64,000 nt of DNA, taken from assembly GCA_964017195.1 (NCBI GenBank), contig OZ024893.1, positions 52,408,915-52,472,914 of the forward strand, in the 5' to 3' direction. The notes under the pieces are model-generated. The model had not been told where the DNA came from. It saw nothing but the letters and a program-made list of their open reading frames with translations, and did no database searches. Shown here in pieces: positions 12,496 through 24,770 of this stretch. Position 1 is the first letter of the stretch. The number at the start of each line of letters is the position of its first letter. Both the position numbers and the translations under genes were made by a program. This DNA is from Siderastrea radians (lineage: Eukaryota; Cnidaria; Anthozoa; Scleractinia; Rhizangiidae).

Positions 12496-14108
12496 AAGTA
12501 TGTGCTGTAACTTTCAGTATGTACACAGATTAATGGTAACGAGTTTTAAACTGTCTCTTCGAGTCTCTGCATATACGGATTTAATTTCTTGCTTAGTATT
12601 AGATGTCTTGGGCGCTGCTTTTCGATCAACAGTCAAACGATGCGAAAGGTCACGTCCAAAATTAAATCCATCACGAGTACACCTCATGACAATTCTAAAG
12701 ACAATGAAGGGGATAATTAGAGAGACAGTAAAAATTAATTTAATCTTGGTAATGCATGTAGAAAGAAGGCCGAATTCAGTTTGTCGCAAGCACTAAACAC
12801 GTATTAGCTACTTCAATTTTTCAAAATTTTCTGGGGGAGCATGCCCCCAGACCCCTAGAAAGGTGACGCCTTCAGCGTCACAATAGACGACTATGCCCTC
12901 AAAAATCTCACTCTTTGGCAACAAATCAACTTGAGAGCTCTGTGCAGATTATTCAGTTTTTGGCTTTGTAATGTGTAATTCAGGTGCAAGTGGGATTTAA
13001 CCCTTTCTAGATAGCTCTCTAAGGCAACTTATTGCTGTACTGGTGGTTCTCAGTTTGATATAACAAGAAAAGGATGTGGTTCATTATCTTCCTTTAAATA
13101 TGCACTGTAGGGGCATTCGCGCTATGCAATGTACTGTTCTGTAGCGCTATGCCCGCACTATATACTTGCAAAAGTCCAGAAACAGGCCTGACTCCTTTCA
13201 ACAGTCGGAAGGGGTCACTTCAGTGTTTTACATTCGGTGTTAAAATTAATGTACTGTATTATAAAGGTCAGTCAAAAACTCTTAGATAAAAATTGATATA
13301 TTTGGTCAAAGTTAAATTTATAATGAAGGCCTACTAACCCCATCTACACACAAAAAAAATTTCATGCAGAACGTTGGAGAGAGAAAAAAATATCATGCAA
13401 GCACATACCTCAAGAAAAAAAATTCATGGGGAATTAAGGGGTTGAAAAAAAATTTCATGCCTATACCAAATCACCCAACCCCCCCCCCCCCCCTTCAGAA
13501 GTTAAATGGTTGGCTCCTAAGTTTTGCGGCTGCAAATTGTCTGAAATTCGAGCGCCTTTAAAAATGCACAGAACTGTTTTTGGAAGCTTTTCGGATATAA
13601 TAGGTTTAAAACCCTTTATAAACATTTCGCGCCTTAATTTATCGTTCGCCGGCGAACGATGACTTTGCGTGCTCGTTACATGAATGTTTTTGGCTTAACC
13701 GTCTAACCAATCACGATTTTTGATAGATGATTCACATAGCAACTAAAATATAAAGATTTTTACGATTGGTTATTGACTAGGTAGTGAAAGCGAGGTCGGC
13801 TGCATGTTCGCGTCCCCAACGCCGCGTGGGGACGCCATTGTATCCGGTTGCAAAGACGCGAGTTTGGAATGAGCGGCTTTGAATGGGATTTTTGTCGCTT
13901 CAGTGTCTCCAATTCATGGACAATGTTTGAGGAAACTTGTGATTTTATGTTGTACTGCGTTTTTATGGTCGATTTGGGATTAGAATTTGGAGTTTTGTCT
14001 TCGGAAGAAGAAGCGATCGGTGCAGATTGTGATCGACTTGCTTGAGTCAGCTGATACGAGGTATGTTATAGAAATTATGCTGTGTTTTCCGCAAAAATAT
14101 CAACAGAA
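12496..14108. other. Intergenic with small repeats and hairpins
   Basis: No gene recognised. At 12833-12851 lies a palindromic block, GGGGG-AGCATG-CCCCC, of a type that I believe recurs in cnidarian repeats. At 13350-13465 the phrase AAAAATTTCATGC recurs about four times and is followed by a C homopolymer (about 13481-13493). A 20-bp perfect palindrome sits at 13641-13660. A 9-bp stem hairpin (GCGTCCCCA/TGGGGACGC) sits near 13810-13834. Confidence 0.6.
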
Positions 14109-14166
14109 TAGAGTACTAAAGTGTGACGTCACGTTGCCATGGCGCTAAATTTTTCTGTTCTAAACA
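14109..14166 (+). repeat. Left TIR of the ISL2EU element
   Basis: Pairs with the complement of 17708-17766 with moderate mismatch. Identical blocks are CTAAAG, ACGTCACGTTG and TTCTGTTCTAAACAA. The exact outer base and target-site duplication were not resolved. Confidence 0.75.
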
Positions 14167-14340
14167 ATCCCTTTTGACTGAACAAAACAATGGCGCGTTG
14201 GTCACGCAGCTTATGTTACTTCAAGCAAACCACGCGAAAAAAAGAAAAGACTCCATAAAAGTCTTTGTCACGTTTTGCTTTAGGGTTCTCCAAGAGTTAC
14301 ACAATGTAAATTTTACTCTAAGAAGGTCAAAAAGGCCGAA

Positions 14341-16138
14341 ATGGTTCAGTGCTTCGCACCCGACTGTAACCATCAGTACGAGAGCCATACGTGGAAGTTC
14401 TTTGGCAAGGAAAAGAAGAAAGAAGAATACAGACGATGGATTCGATTGCTAAGGTTTGTATATTTTTTTTGCTCATAAATACTGTAATAGCATAAAACTG
14501 AAATCTAGTGTTTGTACACGTAAAGCTTCTGCGAAACAATTCACAACAAATCGAGTTCAGGTGTCTTCGATGTCGATCGGCGGATTGTTTTGGTTTTTTG
14601 TCAATATCCGTGGATTAAGCCTTCCACTACATTATAGAAGTTTAACTTTTCCGAACCAAACAATCATCAAATGTCTTCAGTCGAAGAAAGTAAGAAAGTG
14701 GATCATTCGCGGCCTGATTTTGTGTGATGATGTGGTTTCGCAGTATGTGCAATCTCGCAGTGTAAAATCACATGGTTTTCTTCAGCGTTTCAAGATCGAA
14801 TTCTAGCATACGTTTTGCCCTTTATTTTAACATTTTTAATTGCGCTACTTAAGGGCAGTCGAGAAATAAGCTTGAGTGATTTTCTTCTTTCATATATCTC
14901 TCGGAAAACAGGAAGAAAGACAGAGCCGAGTCAACACTGACAAGAGTGTGCAGCTGCCATTTCAGGGATGGTAATAAAGCTTTGGGACCAGAGATTTGTG
15001 CGAGAAATGAAGACAAGATTTTCCCAGCTTAAGGAGGACCACCAAAGAAAAAGAAGAAAGTAGTAACAAAGAAGGAGACATTGCAAGAGATGGTGGAGGC
15101 AATGATTAAAGGAAAGGAGCAACAGCAAAATGAAAGCCCCAAGGATACAAAGAAAGCCAGCACAAAGGAGTTCTGGAGGCAGAGTTAGATCAAGTAAAGA
15201 AAGAACTTCAGGCCAGAGAAAATTACTGGAAGAAAAGCTACACTATTTCACGATTGACTGCAGAGGGTATAAGAATGGAAACAGGGCTTCCAACTAGAGA
15301 GGTTTTTGATATTGTAGTAAATCATGCATTACGATTCAAGGATTCCATCACTTACTTTTCTGGTTGGAAAGTGGAATCAATCACTTTTGAAGATCAAATT
15401 TTTATAACTCTAATGAAGATAAGTGGAAGCTACACCAACCTTCACCTTGCACAGTTATTCAGTTGCAGTGTTGGAACAATAGCAAATATTGTAACTACTT
15501 TCATTCATTTACATTCTATTTTATTTCAAGATACATGTATCATGACATCTGTCCCCCCTAGAGATTTGCACCATCTTCATTTTCTCAGTTTACTTCTTGT
15601 AGAATGGTTATGGACTGCACTGATATTGCAACCCCTAGCTTAATGAGTCAACAAAATGCTACATATTCAAGCTACGGCAGGAGTATGAATTCGTTCAAAG
15701 GCAATTGTAGGAGTGGTACCAAATGCAGTTATCACTTATGTAAGCAAGTTGTACCCTGGTGCAATTTCTGATAAGGCTATATTGTACAGCAGTCGGGATT
15801 ATTGAATCATTTTGTGCCTGGGGATACGATTATGGCAGACAAGGGTTGTCTAATTCAAGGTATTCTGCCAAATCGTGTTTTTTTTAAAATACCACCCTTT
15901 CTGAATAATGGTGTATTTACAGAAAGTGAGGCAAAGGCCACAAAATCGATTGCCAGAGCAAGGATCCATGTAGAGAGGGCAAACGCTAGGTTAAAAAATT
16001 TTAAAATATTAAGTTTTGTTTCCTCCTACCTACGCTGTTAATTGTTAGGCAGACATTCTTTTTCAACAGTGTGCCGCTCTTGTAAATTTACAGTTTCCAC
16101 TCATCAAGGAAGGATGTGAAGCAACAGACTTTGAGTGA
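14341..16138 (+). pseudogene. THAP-DDE transposase of ISL2EU element, disrupted
   Basis: Exon 1 is 14341-14453 and starts MVQCFAPDCNHQYESH, the first half of a THAP zinc finger. It splices (AG|GTTTGT to ACAG|GAAG) to 14912, where RVCSCHF supplies the remaining Cys and His. A basic PKKKKK stretch and a coiled-coil-like segment follow. The DDE domain has HLAQLF and VGTIANIV (helix-turn-helix-like), the first Asp in VMDCTD (about 15610), the second in MADKG (about 15832) and the Glu in HVERANARLK (about 15970). The frame ends ATDFE-stop at 16136-16138. Lesions: a stop at about 15030, a frameshift near 15165, and further frameshifts between 15570 and 15800. The protein would bind the TIRs and mobilise the element; this copy is dead. 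Confidence 0.85.
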
Positions 16139-16789
16139 TTTTAATAATTTATTTAAATATCTGTATAGATTGTTCCTTAATAAAAGTTAACTGTTACCAA
16201 GAAGAAATTTGATTTGCTGGTTACATTCACTAAATGTTATTGATTCCCGTGATTACATTTTAAAAACAAGAATTAAGAATTAAACTTTTCTAAAATTATG
16301 AGCATCATGTAACCTGTGTCAAAGTATCCCTGACAGTGACAATTAGGGAGTCCTCCCTGGTTTCTTTATCAGAAACTAGTTATTCCATTTTGCTTTCCTT
16401 AGTGTCTATTGGTCCATAACAAGAGGTTGTGAATCGGCAATCCACTGGATGATATTTTTGATTGACCTCAGCCCACTCTACAACTACTGGTTACTATCTG
16501 GCTCATGGTGTAAACTCCTGGTAGGGGCACTTAAGGGAAGCTTGGGTGGGGTAATGCCACTGAGGCCTTCTATCCCTGACCCTTTTCAAGACAAAAATAT
16601 ATTCATTTTACATAAAAGTACAACTCCAAGTAATGTTAACACCAGGTCCAACAATACCAGTCTCAGATTACCATAGCCCCCCCCCCCCCCAAAAAAAAGC
16701 CCACTATTGTGTCCATTACTCAGATTAAAAATCTTGAAAAGATCAATTGCACTACAATTTTCCTTCCACTGTTTTTGGGAAAATGTGTT

Positions 16790-17687
16790 GCGAGGTAAAA
16801 TTTGTTAAGCGTGGGATGTTGGCCGCCCAATTTTCTTCCCTTTCTATTCTTAGAATAGCTACATCCTTTGTAGTCCATACAACAAAATAACCAAACTTCC
16901 TGTGTGTGAAGTACATTTCTCCTTAGACCTGATGCCAATAAACATGGTCTTTCCTCAATGCATACTGTCCACTTTCAGTTTTCTCAAGGCAAAATGTTTC
17001 TGATTTGGCTGCCTCTTCGATGGTGAGGTTTCGTTCAGTGTATAGACACTTGACCTCAAGAACAGTTTCATGGTCAACAATGCCACCGGGAGAAGCACCA
17101 AGAATTCCAGAGGGATGAAACCAGATCCCAGTATCTTTCACTGTTTTTCCTGTTCGCAGCGTGTTAAATCACCATTGTACAGCTTTTACCCTGGATAAAT
17201 CATATTCTCCAAGGAGACGTTTTAGGAGTGAAGGGGTTTCTCTTTTTTTGCCTTGAGGACAGAACCGAAGTCACCCAAACAAACACGGTGAAGTTAGCTT
17301 TCAAGTTTCGGCACGTAACGATTCGAGCGCTACTAAAAATATGAATGTATCTACAACGCTATCACGCTAAAAAGAAAATCTTCATCTTTAATTAAAAAGT
17401 TCTTTATTATCTGTAGTTCTTATACAGAATCAAATAATTCAACTAGGCGAAAACACGCAGTGACAAATTAGTGACTTGAGCCGACTTTAAAGCTTTCGTT
17501 CAGCTTAACTCACCGTGACTTTATAAACCTTCTTTTTCATGCTTGCGTGTTCTTCTCCACGTAAAACGCCCTGTTGGTAAGTAAATGCCTCTACATGTTC
17601 TGATTTGTAATGATTTTCTCCTTTTTTGACGGATTTCGTTTCTTGTGAGAAGAAAGAAAGCAGCGAAGCGATAGAAAGCGAAGCCAT
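16790..17687 (-). pseudogene. YqaJ-type nuclease gene of ISL2EU element, disrupted
   Basis: The first exon is 17687-17514, starting MASLSIASLLSFF and containing GENHYKSEHVE and ASMKKKVYKVT, with a GTGAGT donor. The YqaJ core lies at about 17250-16790: LGASPGGIVD, then LEVKC, AAKSETFCLE, LRKDHVYWHQV and GYFVVWTTKDVAILRIERE. YqaJ nucleases normally carry the metal-binding Asp in GASPDG; here it reads GASPGG. TAA replaces an expected Gln after HQV (about 16930), and a TGA lies upstream near 17166. The segment linking exon 1 to the core was not found. It is therefore a double-lesioned relic lacking one catalytic residue. It is convergent to the transposase, as is usual for this family. Confidence 0.8.
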
Positions 17688-17707
17688 TTTGAATGGAATG
17701 CGCTTTT

Positions 17708-17766
17708 GTTTAGAACAGAAAATTTTGCTGTCATGACAACGTGACGTAATGGCTTTAGAACTCTAT
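17708..17766 (-). repeat. Right TIR of the ISL2EU element
   Basis: Complement matches the left TIR at 14109-14166, with the CTAAAG, ACGTCACGTTG and TTCTGTTCTAAACAA blocks in the same order. Confidence 0.75.
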
Positions 17767-19564
17767 TGCTCGATAATGATTACTTAGATGTTTTTAATTC
17801 TCCTAGAAGACATGCTTCTTTATTTCTAGGTTTTTATTTAGCTTTTTTGGGATAATAAACGTTGCGTGTGTCCGAGAAGTTATAATTGAAATAAGCGGTG
17901 TCACATTTCATTGTTTACTATTTTTCCTCTACTTGTTTCTAACTTATTGTGCGGGCAGCAGAGGATCAAAATGAAATTGTTTATCTCCAATACTGCCATA
18001 AATTTTCTCTCGCATTCCTCTGCAACATATTTTGGGGGGAAAATAGGTTGAAACTTTACAATTATTGTAGTAATAGTATTTTACATTTCATTATTTTATT
18101 ATTATATATGAAAAGATTTTATTTGCTAAAATAAGTCACTTTGTTAACCCTTTCATTTACATTTTCTTGTACCCCAGTAACTGTAAACAGATTCTAAAGT
18201 TATTGGGTTTTGATTTATTACAGATTAACTGCTTTGGTATTGTCTGTTGCTGAGCCTGTTCCTGGATTCATCCACACCATGTCACAATGACATAAAGTCC
18301 TCTTTGTGTTCAGCTTCACAAAAATTGTTTTCAGAAGTGGGATTCAGGGTATTCTGACAATTTAAGAAGCTGATCTATTGCAGATTACTTATTTCTGGCA
18401 TGTAGAAACATTTTTGGAACAATTAAATTGAAATTTTATAAGATAACTGTGTTTTGCTATTAGTGTGTTTCTGTGTTGCGTGACATGACATCTTTCTAGT
18501 TCAACAAAAGTGCCATCAAATAGTTGACCAAATTGTCATTTCAATGTTTTAGAGATTTAACACATATCTGTTGAGGATATTTTTACACTTTTCATGGCAG
18601 ATTTGTATCTTAAAATCTTATGAAATTTGGCTGTCCTACATTATGGAGAAAGTTAAGGTGGAAAACGTGACAACTTTGAACCCAACTGTCAATCAATCAG
18701 TTTGACAAGTAACATCTTAACTGCTGTCAGCCTAATCACTACATACTGTAAATACTTTTGCAAGTCCAAAAAGGCTCCCAGCTACAAAAGTCTTGACTGA
18801 AGCAAAGCAAAATAGAGTTTTTCCTCAGTAGAGTACTAAAAAAATTAGCATAAATGACGTCACGACTCCCCAGCGGGGCACCTGTCAATCAAAAAGTTGC
18901 CATCAATGAGCAGAAAATTTTATCCTCTCAAAAACCATATATAGTTTTACATACTTCCTGTGCTTTGTTTGGTTGTAAAAGCCACTAGTAGCTGATCACC
19001 TTAAAAGTGGCCCCCAAAAAAGAAATTTTAAAGGGTTAAACCGACAACTGCTTCGCTTATAATTTTTCGAATAACTGTTATATTTCGTTCTCTATCTAGA
19101 GACCATAAAGACTCAAAACAAAGAAACGCCAAACACGCTTTAATTAAATTATTATTATGCCGGCATAAGTTTTGCGGATGCGAAGTAAGCCTATATAAAG
19201 TTAGGCGCTTTGAGGAACGCACAAAACTGTTTTTGGAAGCTTTTGGGATAAAATAGCTTTAAACCGACAACTGCTTCGCTTAAAAGATTATTACTATTGA
19301 AAACTTCTAGGACAAGAAAATCGACAGTTGCACAAAGAGATAGACCGGACAGTCAAAATTGAAAGCAAAGCTTGTGCAGTTGTCTTGCGGCTGTGCTTAG
19401 ACCTACTGTTATGAATAATCAAACACAAAACAATGGACAGAGAAATCATTTTTGAAAAAAGTTTATTCGAAAACCCGTAAGGCAAGAGAAACAATTTTTG
19501 CTATTTGATACTTAAGACTTACACTTTTAACCCATACATGTATTTCAAATGCCATTTACCTTCA
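17767..19564. other. Intergenic with transposon-end-like and dispersed repeat segments
   Basis: No gene recognised. At 18828-18860, TAGAGTACTAAAA followed by TGACGTCAC resembles an ISL2EU terminus without a partner. At 19217-19262 a segment containing ACTGTTTTTGGAAGCTTTT also occurs at about 13566-13610. CCGACAACTGCTTCGCTTA occurs twice (about 19040 and 19262), suggesting a local duplication. Confidence 0.5.
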
Positions 19565-22500
19565 TTTTTTGAAGAGCCTCATCGTCAGTAGTTGTCTCAG
19601 ATGGTTTGCAGATGTTAGCACAATGCCAGAAGTGGAGAATAATGTGATCTGACCAAGCCTTTATTTTGTCCATGTTCTTCAGGTTACCAACCTTCCGAGC
19701 AAAATCGTCAATGCATTAGCACAAATTAAATTCATCATCATCATCACCAGCACCACCACCACCATCAGTAGCAACAGCAGGATATTTATAATTACATGTA
19801 GCTTTATCACAAGTCTAGAGGAAAAGACAATACCACAGGAAACTTCATTTTACCTTTTACTTACTTAACTCGTCTTATTTATTTATTTATTGGTTGTTGT
19901 GTTTTGCAAGCAAACAACTGTCATTTCTCACCTTTGCCAAACACTTCCTAATGCTCTTTGCCTTGTGCCATACATCCAGACTGTGGAAAACAGCGGCAAA
20001 ATTGTCGGCTGAAAGAAAAAAGTAGTTGACTCAAAACATATACATTCAACATGTGTAGGCTGCCCGTTTGACCTAGCAGCACAAAATTCATTCTTACTCT
20101 TTGTAGAGAAATTCAATGAAAATGAATTTCACTCACATTGATTCTCATGATTTTCAAACATAAAAACTCTCGATGCTTGATATAAGACTGTGACAATCAA
20201 ACTTCTCACATGCAAGTTTGGATGAAAGCAAGAAAGTTTGTAACTCGAAAGGAATTTGCCTGCGTAGATGCAATGAAAAAAAAGCCCTCCCTGGGAGTGG
20301 GGGAGGTAAAATAGTTTCACAAACAACATTATATTGAAAAACCCACTTAAATTATAAGAGCAACCCCCACCCCCCAATTGGCTCTTTTCACAAGGTTACA
20401 AGAGTGCAAAGTAACTTTAAAGAAATGGAGTCTAGAAAATATTACACAATAGTATACTTTTCCTCGCACCGTTTGATGCAAAAAAAAAAAAAAGAAACAA
20501 AAACAAAACAAATGTTAAAGTAATGATAATGATGACAATGATGATGATGAATTGCCTGTATTTATTGCACTTGAATAGAAAAATCAGCTTACCAATCAAC
20601 TTTTTTATGGAAGATGAAGCATCAGTAACAAGTTCTGCAACACTCAGGGATTGTTGTAACCTTTGCAATGCAATTTGGAGAGCTTGTTTCTCCACATTGG
20701 AAGATGCTAGACCCACATGTCGCTTGTCACGTACCTCAACCTCCAATATATAGCCAGTTACAAGTTCCATTAAAAAGTAGCATAGATTCTTGGCAGTGTG
20801 CCCTGGGGAGTCGCACTGGCCATCGCCACAAACTACAATTTCCTTCTCAAGAAAATCATGAATCAGTTGTTCCCTTTGCCAATTCCACCATTCACTTATG
20901 CACGGAATCAAGTACAGCCTTTGCATTCTGTAAAAAGTGGATTTAGAAATAAAAGATAGACCAAGAAAGTTGGCCATTTTCTCAATCTTAGCAAAATTGT
21001 TTCCAGACAGGAGAATGCTAGCTGCAACTTGAAGATTGTTGGCATACATTTCCTCTACATCCTTTGATGAAGCAAATTTCCCCTTATGCCCAGAGGAGCA
21101 AGACCAATTCACGACAAGGGTGGGACCAACAAGATGGTGCTTTATGGTGGCAACATTGGTACAATCAGGATGTTGGCACTTCCTGAAAAGTCCAAGCACC
21201 AAATCCAAGGAGCAGATAAATTTGGTTTCCCTAACCAGTTCTAGTTCTTCCGGATAAAGATGTTGTTCCTCTAGCCTACTCAACTTGGGGTAGCTGATAG
21301 ACACTGTTGGAGTAGGAACACTGGGTTGCAGCTGAAAACTGCTTCCTGGAACTGCAACAGTAGGCATGCTGGCATGTGGCTGAGAACTGTTTTCTGTAAC
21401 TGCAACAGTAGGCACGCTGGGATGTGGCTCCACAAACCGTCCTGAAACTGCAACAGTAGGCACACTGGGTTGCAGCTGAGAACTGCTGCTTGGAACTGCA
21501 ACAGTAGGCACGCTGGGATGCGGCTGCAAATGCTCTACTGAAACTGCTGCAGTGGGCATATCGGGTTGCGGCTGAGAACTGCTTCCTGGGACTGCTACAT
21601 AAGGCACGCTGGGATGTGGCTGCAAATTCTCCATTGAAACTACTGCAGAGGGCACACTGGGTTCTGATTCTGAACACCTTACTGAAACTGTAGCAATGGG
21701 TACACTGGGTTGTGGCTGCAAACACCTTACTGGAGAAGTGGTAGGTACACTGTCTTCATCACTGCTGCTGGTGTCTGACTCGTGCTCCACCACACGGAGA
21801 GAAAGCCTGAAAACAACACAACATTCATAAAAATATAATAAAAGCTGTACGCTAAATGGCTGTGCATAAATATACAGGATATTCTCCTTCTTTCAACATA
21901 AACATTTTTTTGGCATGGTTGCGGTCTAAACCTATGTCAAAAAATACAATAAGACAAGCAAAGAATGAATTTCATACAAGAAAAAGTTCCCATATTGCCT
22001 GCCTTGCCTATGAACTTACTTAAATTGACCTCCCATGGCAATTAGTTGTTCATCCCAAACATAGTTGCCCTTTGAAACTAATTGACAATTTTTTTGGATA
22101 AAACTGGAGACAACAAATCAAAACTTATTAGCCATGTACACAGGTCCGAATCAACATTTAATGAAGCTGAGGAAGGGATTCGTTGAAGCAGTTTAAATTA
22201 TTGCAAAAACTCTAATTAAATAGCAAGAAAATTAACTTACTCTAATTCATCACATTCAGAGGAATCACTGAAACTATCACTGTCATCTCCCTGCTGAAGA
22301 TCTTCATTGAGATCCTTCAAGGCCTCTTGTAACACATGAGTCTGTACACTGTAACCAACAACAAAATAGCAATGACACAACAATTTAAAAAGACAATTTC
22401 CTGAACACTGCAATCTTTTGAACATTGTATTTTTACCAGAAGGGTCTATTTAGGAGCATTCTGTGAACATTTCTGCAATGTTCCACTAACATATATCAGA

Positions 22501-23817
22501 TGTTTCAAACAATCAAAACAGTTGGTTATAACAGTTAACAACAAAACTCTGCTGTTTTTACCTCTCATTTTCTTCCACTGCATCAGCAATTGGAGAATCA
22601 TACTCAGACATTGATTCATCAGAATCCTGACTATACTTGTCTGCATCACTCTTTAGGATGACAGAGTCATTAGCCACATGATAAATGCTGTCACTGACCG
22701 AAAACTGAGAAATTCCTGTTACGTCAACATCTGAATCACTGCAAGAATTAAAAACATGAAAAATCAGTAACAATGGACAGATGCAAAAAATTTGGGCCAC
22801 AGAAGAAAAGCATTACTTAGGCATCAAAGGAGAGCAGATATGAACAGCGCAATCTTCACTTTCAAAGCCAATAGACATGTCATTGGTACATTATTTACAA
22901 GTGGTCTGTTTTTCACTACAACAATATTGTCTATATGATAAGACAGTATGTGCATTCTATTCACGATGGTATACCATAATCCACCTGCCCGAGCACACAA
23001 CACAACCAACTTCCTGTATACGGAACAACTAACAAAGTACACATAACGGTTACATAACAGGAAGCTAACTTCTACATTTAGCAATGTGCGATGACCGACA
23101 TTTCTATCCATCTCACCTAGCATTATCATTGCTTTCCATATGCACATTTGGTAAATCTAAAGGGATCATTCTAGGTTTCACTGGAGTTGATGTTGACACT
23201 GGGTCGCCTGGAACGATAAAGCAAAAATCAAAACAATGTGCATAATGCGTTAAAAAATAACAGCAAGATTTGGTAGCTGTATAAAATGTAATACTAATTC
23301 CCTAAAAACGAGGATAAGGAAAACAGAGAACAGAGTCCATAAATAAAGCCTTGTCTCACAAATAAACTAGGGTGAACAGTTCACAAAATCAAGCAATAAT
23401 TATGTCTCACCCTCAAAATGGCGCCGACGTTTAGCAGAAGGGCCATTTGCAACTTCAGCTCTTCCGAATGTTGTTACACAAGACGTTGAGGCATCATTTT
23501 CCCTATCGAAGATAGTAACTTTGCTTAATAAAGACATAGAAAAAAAAAATGCCAAGGATGTCTCATTACATGAATCACAAAACATGCACTTGCCTTCTTC
23601 GTCGTTCCAGCGAAAGGAGATGGGCACCGAAGTTTGAGTCTGAATTATATCCACACTTCAGCTTTGCAGAAACCCATGATGAGTAGATAATGTTGTCCAA
23701 CCATATCCTATGATGTCCTTTTCTCCAGAAATGGTTGTATTCGCTTTTAGAGGAGTAAATTCTCTTTCGTCCGCTGCCAGATCTCCGGCCGCCATAAGCG
23801 GACATGGCTGCATACAA
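19565..23817 (-). pseudogene. Multi-exon DDE transposase-like gene, C-terminus incomplete
   Basis: Recognisable minus-strand exons: about 23817-23600 (NHFWRKGHHRIWLDNII), 23530-23410, 23212-23116, 22741-22560 (acidic, Ser/Asp-rich), 22350-22240 (acidic), 21808-20595, 20008-19932 and 19696-19565. The large exon starts with an acidic stretch, then nine 16-residue Pro/Val/Ser repeats. A domain with Cys/His pairs (CQHPDC, KHHL, WSCSSGHKGK) follows, then VCGDGQCDSPGHTAK and ELVTDASSSIKKLIG. Downstream exons supply FHSLDVWHKAKS and ILHFWHCANIC. This GDGxxDSPGH/DVWHK layout matches an animal transposase family I recognise but cannot name with certainty (Kolobok-like is a guess). The C-terminal part expected after HFWHC is not present, so it is probably a relic. 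I did not find flanking TIRs. Confidence 0.6.
21298..21730 (-). repeat. 48-bp coding minisatellite, nine units
   Basis: Nine tandem 48-bp units inside the large exon of the transposase-like gene encode 16-residue repeats of the type QPHPSVPTVAVPGSSS. Units differ from one another by several substitutions. Because 48 is a multiple of three, the other minus-strand frames also stay open across the array, which explains the overlapping false ORFs. Confidence 0.92.
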
Positions 23818-24640
23818 CTTTAATCGTTAGCGCACCATCCAAACCCGACTCGTTAAAAATAAATCCTCAAAGACTAAAAACGAACCCTAAATAACACGAG
23901 GAAAACGTTTTGGGCGCAAAATTCACGATGATCGCGAAGATTGAGAACGATGAAAATCTCACTCAGTTCTCGCGACGAAACTTGAAAAAATTGGGCCAAT
24001 CTTTTCAAGATGAGAAGACTCTAATGAGCATGCGCGAGAGTCGTGACACACCGCCTTTAAATGCAATTCGCGTTACACTTCCAAAATCGTTGGTCGGTCC
24101 ACGCGAGTGAAATCGGCTGAGCATGGCAAAATATTCAAGAATCTGTCACAAACTGAGCGCGTTTTCTAATAATTTCTTAAAGTCAAAAGTAAATAACATT
24201 TCTAATGGCATAAATCAAATTGCCATTTCAAAACGTAATTTCTTTCATCGTCGAAATCATGTACCTTAGACCCTTTAAAAACTTTACTTACTCCGTTGTG
24301 TTTCAGAACAGGGCAAACTCTCCGCCGTGAAGAAAACAAAGCGATGAAGTCCTTTGAATGCAGCTTTCGTAACTTGAACTTTTCGCCTTCTACCAGTATT
24401 CTTTTGAACTTTTTCTTTCCATTTGTGGATATTAGATGTTTTTTTTTGTCAAGTATAAAACTTCAGTACTCTCGAGCAATCGTTAAATGCTAAAGAAGCT
24501 TTTATGCTTTTAAAGAAACCTCTTTTTCAAAAGCGACGATGGTCATACGATTTCCCGCCAAGAAAAACGCCGGTTGCCCAAAAGCACCGCGCGATTTCCC
24601 GCCAAGAAAAGATGGCATTCTCTACCCCCCGCCGGGTTGT
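23818..24640. other. Intergenic, nothing recognised
   Basis: Sequence upstream of the minus-strand transposase-like gene. GC-richer at 23820-24110, possibly its promoter or an element end, but no TIR partner was found near 19.0-19.6 kb. The word TTCCCGCCAAGAAAA occurs twice (about 24553 and 24597). Confidence 0.4.
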
Positions 24641-24659
24641 CTTGGTACTCCCCTCCCCC

Positions 24660-24770
24660 TCCCACAGAGTCTGTGCGGACGGACGGACGGACGGACGTAC
24701 GGACGTACGGATGAACTCGCCGCTCGGCTGGTTCGAGGTGTCTGCCCATCGTGACGTCACGACGTGAAAA
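24660..24770 (-). repeat. GGAC/GTAC tetranucleotide array with TGACGTCAC, inverted copy
   Basis: GGACGGACGG and GTACGGAC units followed by a segment ending CGTGACGTCACG. On the complement this segment matches 27426-27540, which has TGACGTCACGATGG, CAGACACCTCG, and then a similar GTACGGACG array. The two copies lie in opposite orientation about 2.7 kb apart and look like one dispersed repeat family. Confidence 0.7.

Larger units (their letters stand above)
14109..17766. mobile_element. ISL2EU-type DNA transposon, decayed
   Basis: Terminal inverted repeats of roughly 58 bp start TAGAGTACTAAAG on the left (about 14109-14166) and TAGAGTTCTAAAG on the right (about 17708-17766, complement). Both run through an ACGTCACGTTG block to TTCTGTTCTAAACAA. 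Inside lie a plus-strand THAP-DDE transposase gene and a convergent minus-strand YqaJ-type nuclease gene, the gene pair known from ISL2EU transposons of the PIF/Harbinger/ISL2EU group. Both genes carry stops or frameshifts, so this copy cannot be autonomous. The family name rests on architecture recalled from the literature, not a search. Confidence 0.85.

Noticed and set aside
14123..14452. 109-codon plus-strand open frame overlapping the THAP exon
   Set aside because: Different frame from the THAP zinc finger, and it starts inside the transposon TIR.
21276..21725. Second minus-strand open frame of 149 codons, Cys/Ser-rich
   Set aside because: Shadow frame kept open because the coding minisatellite unit is 48 bp, a multiple of three.
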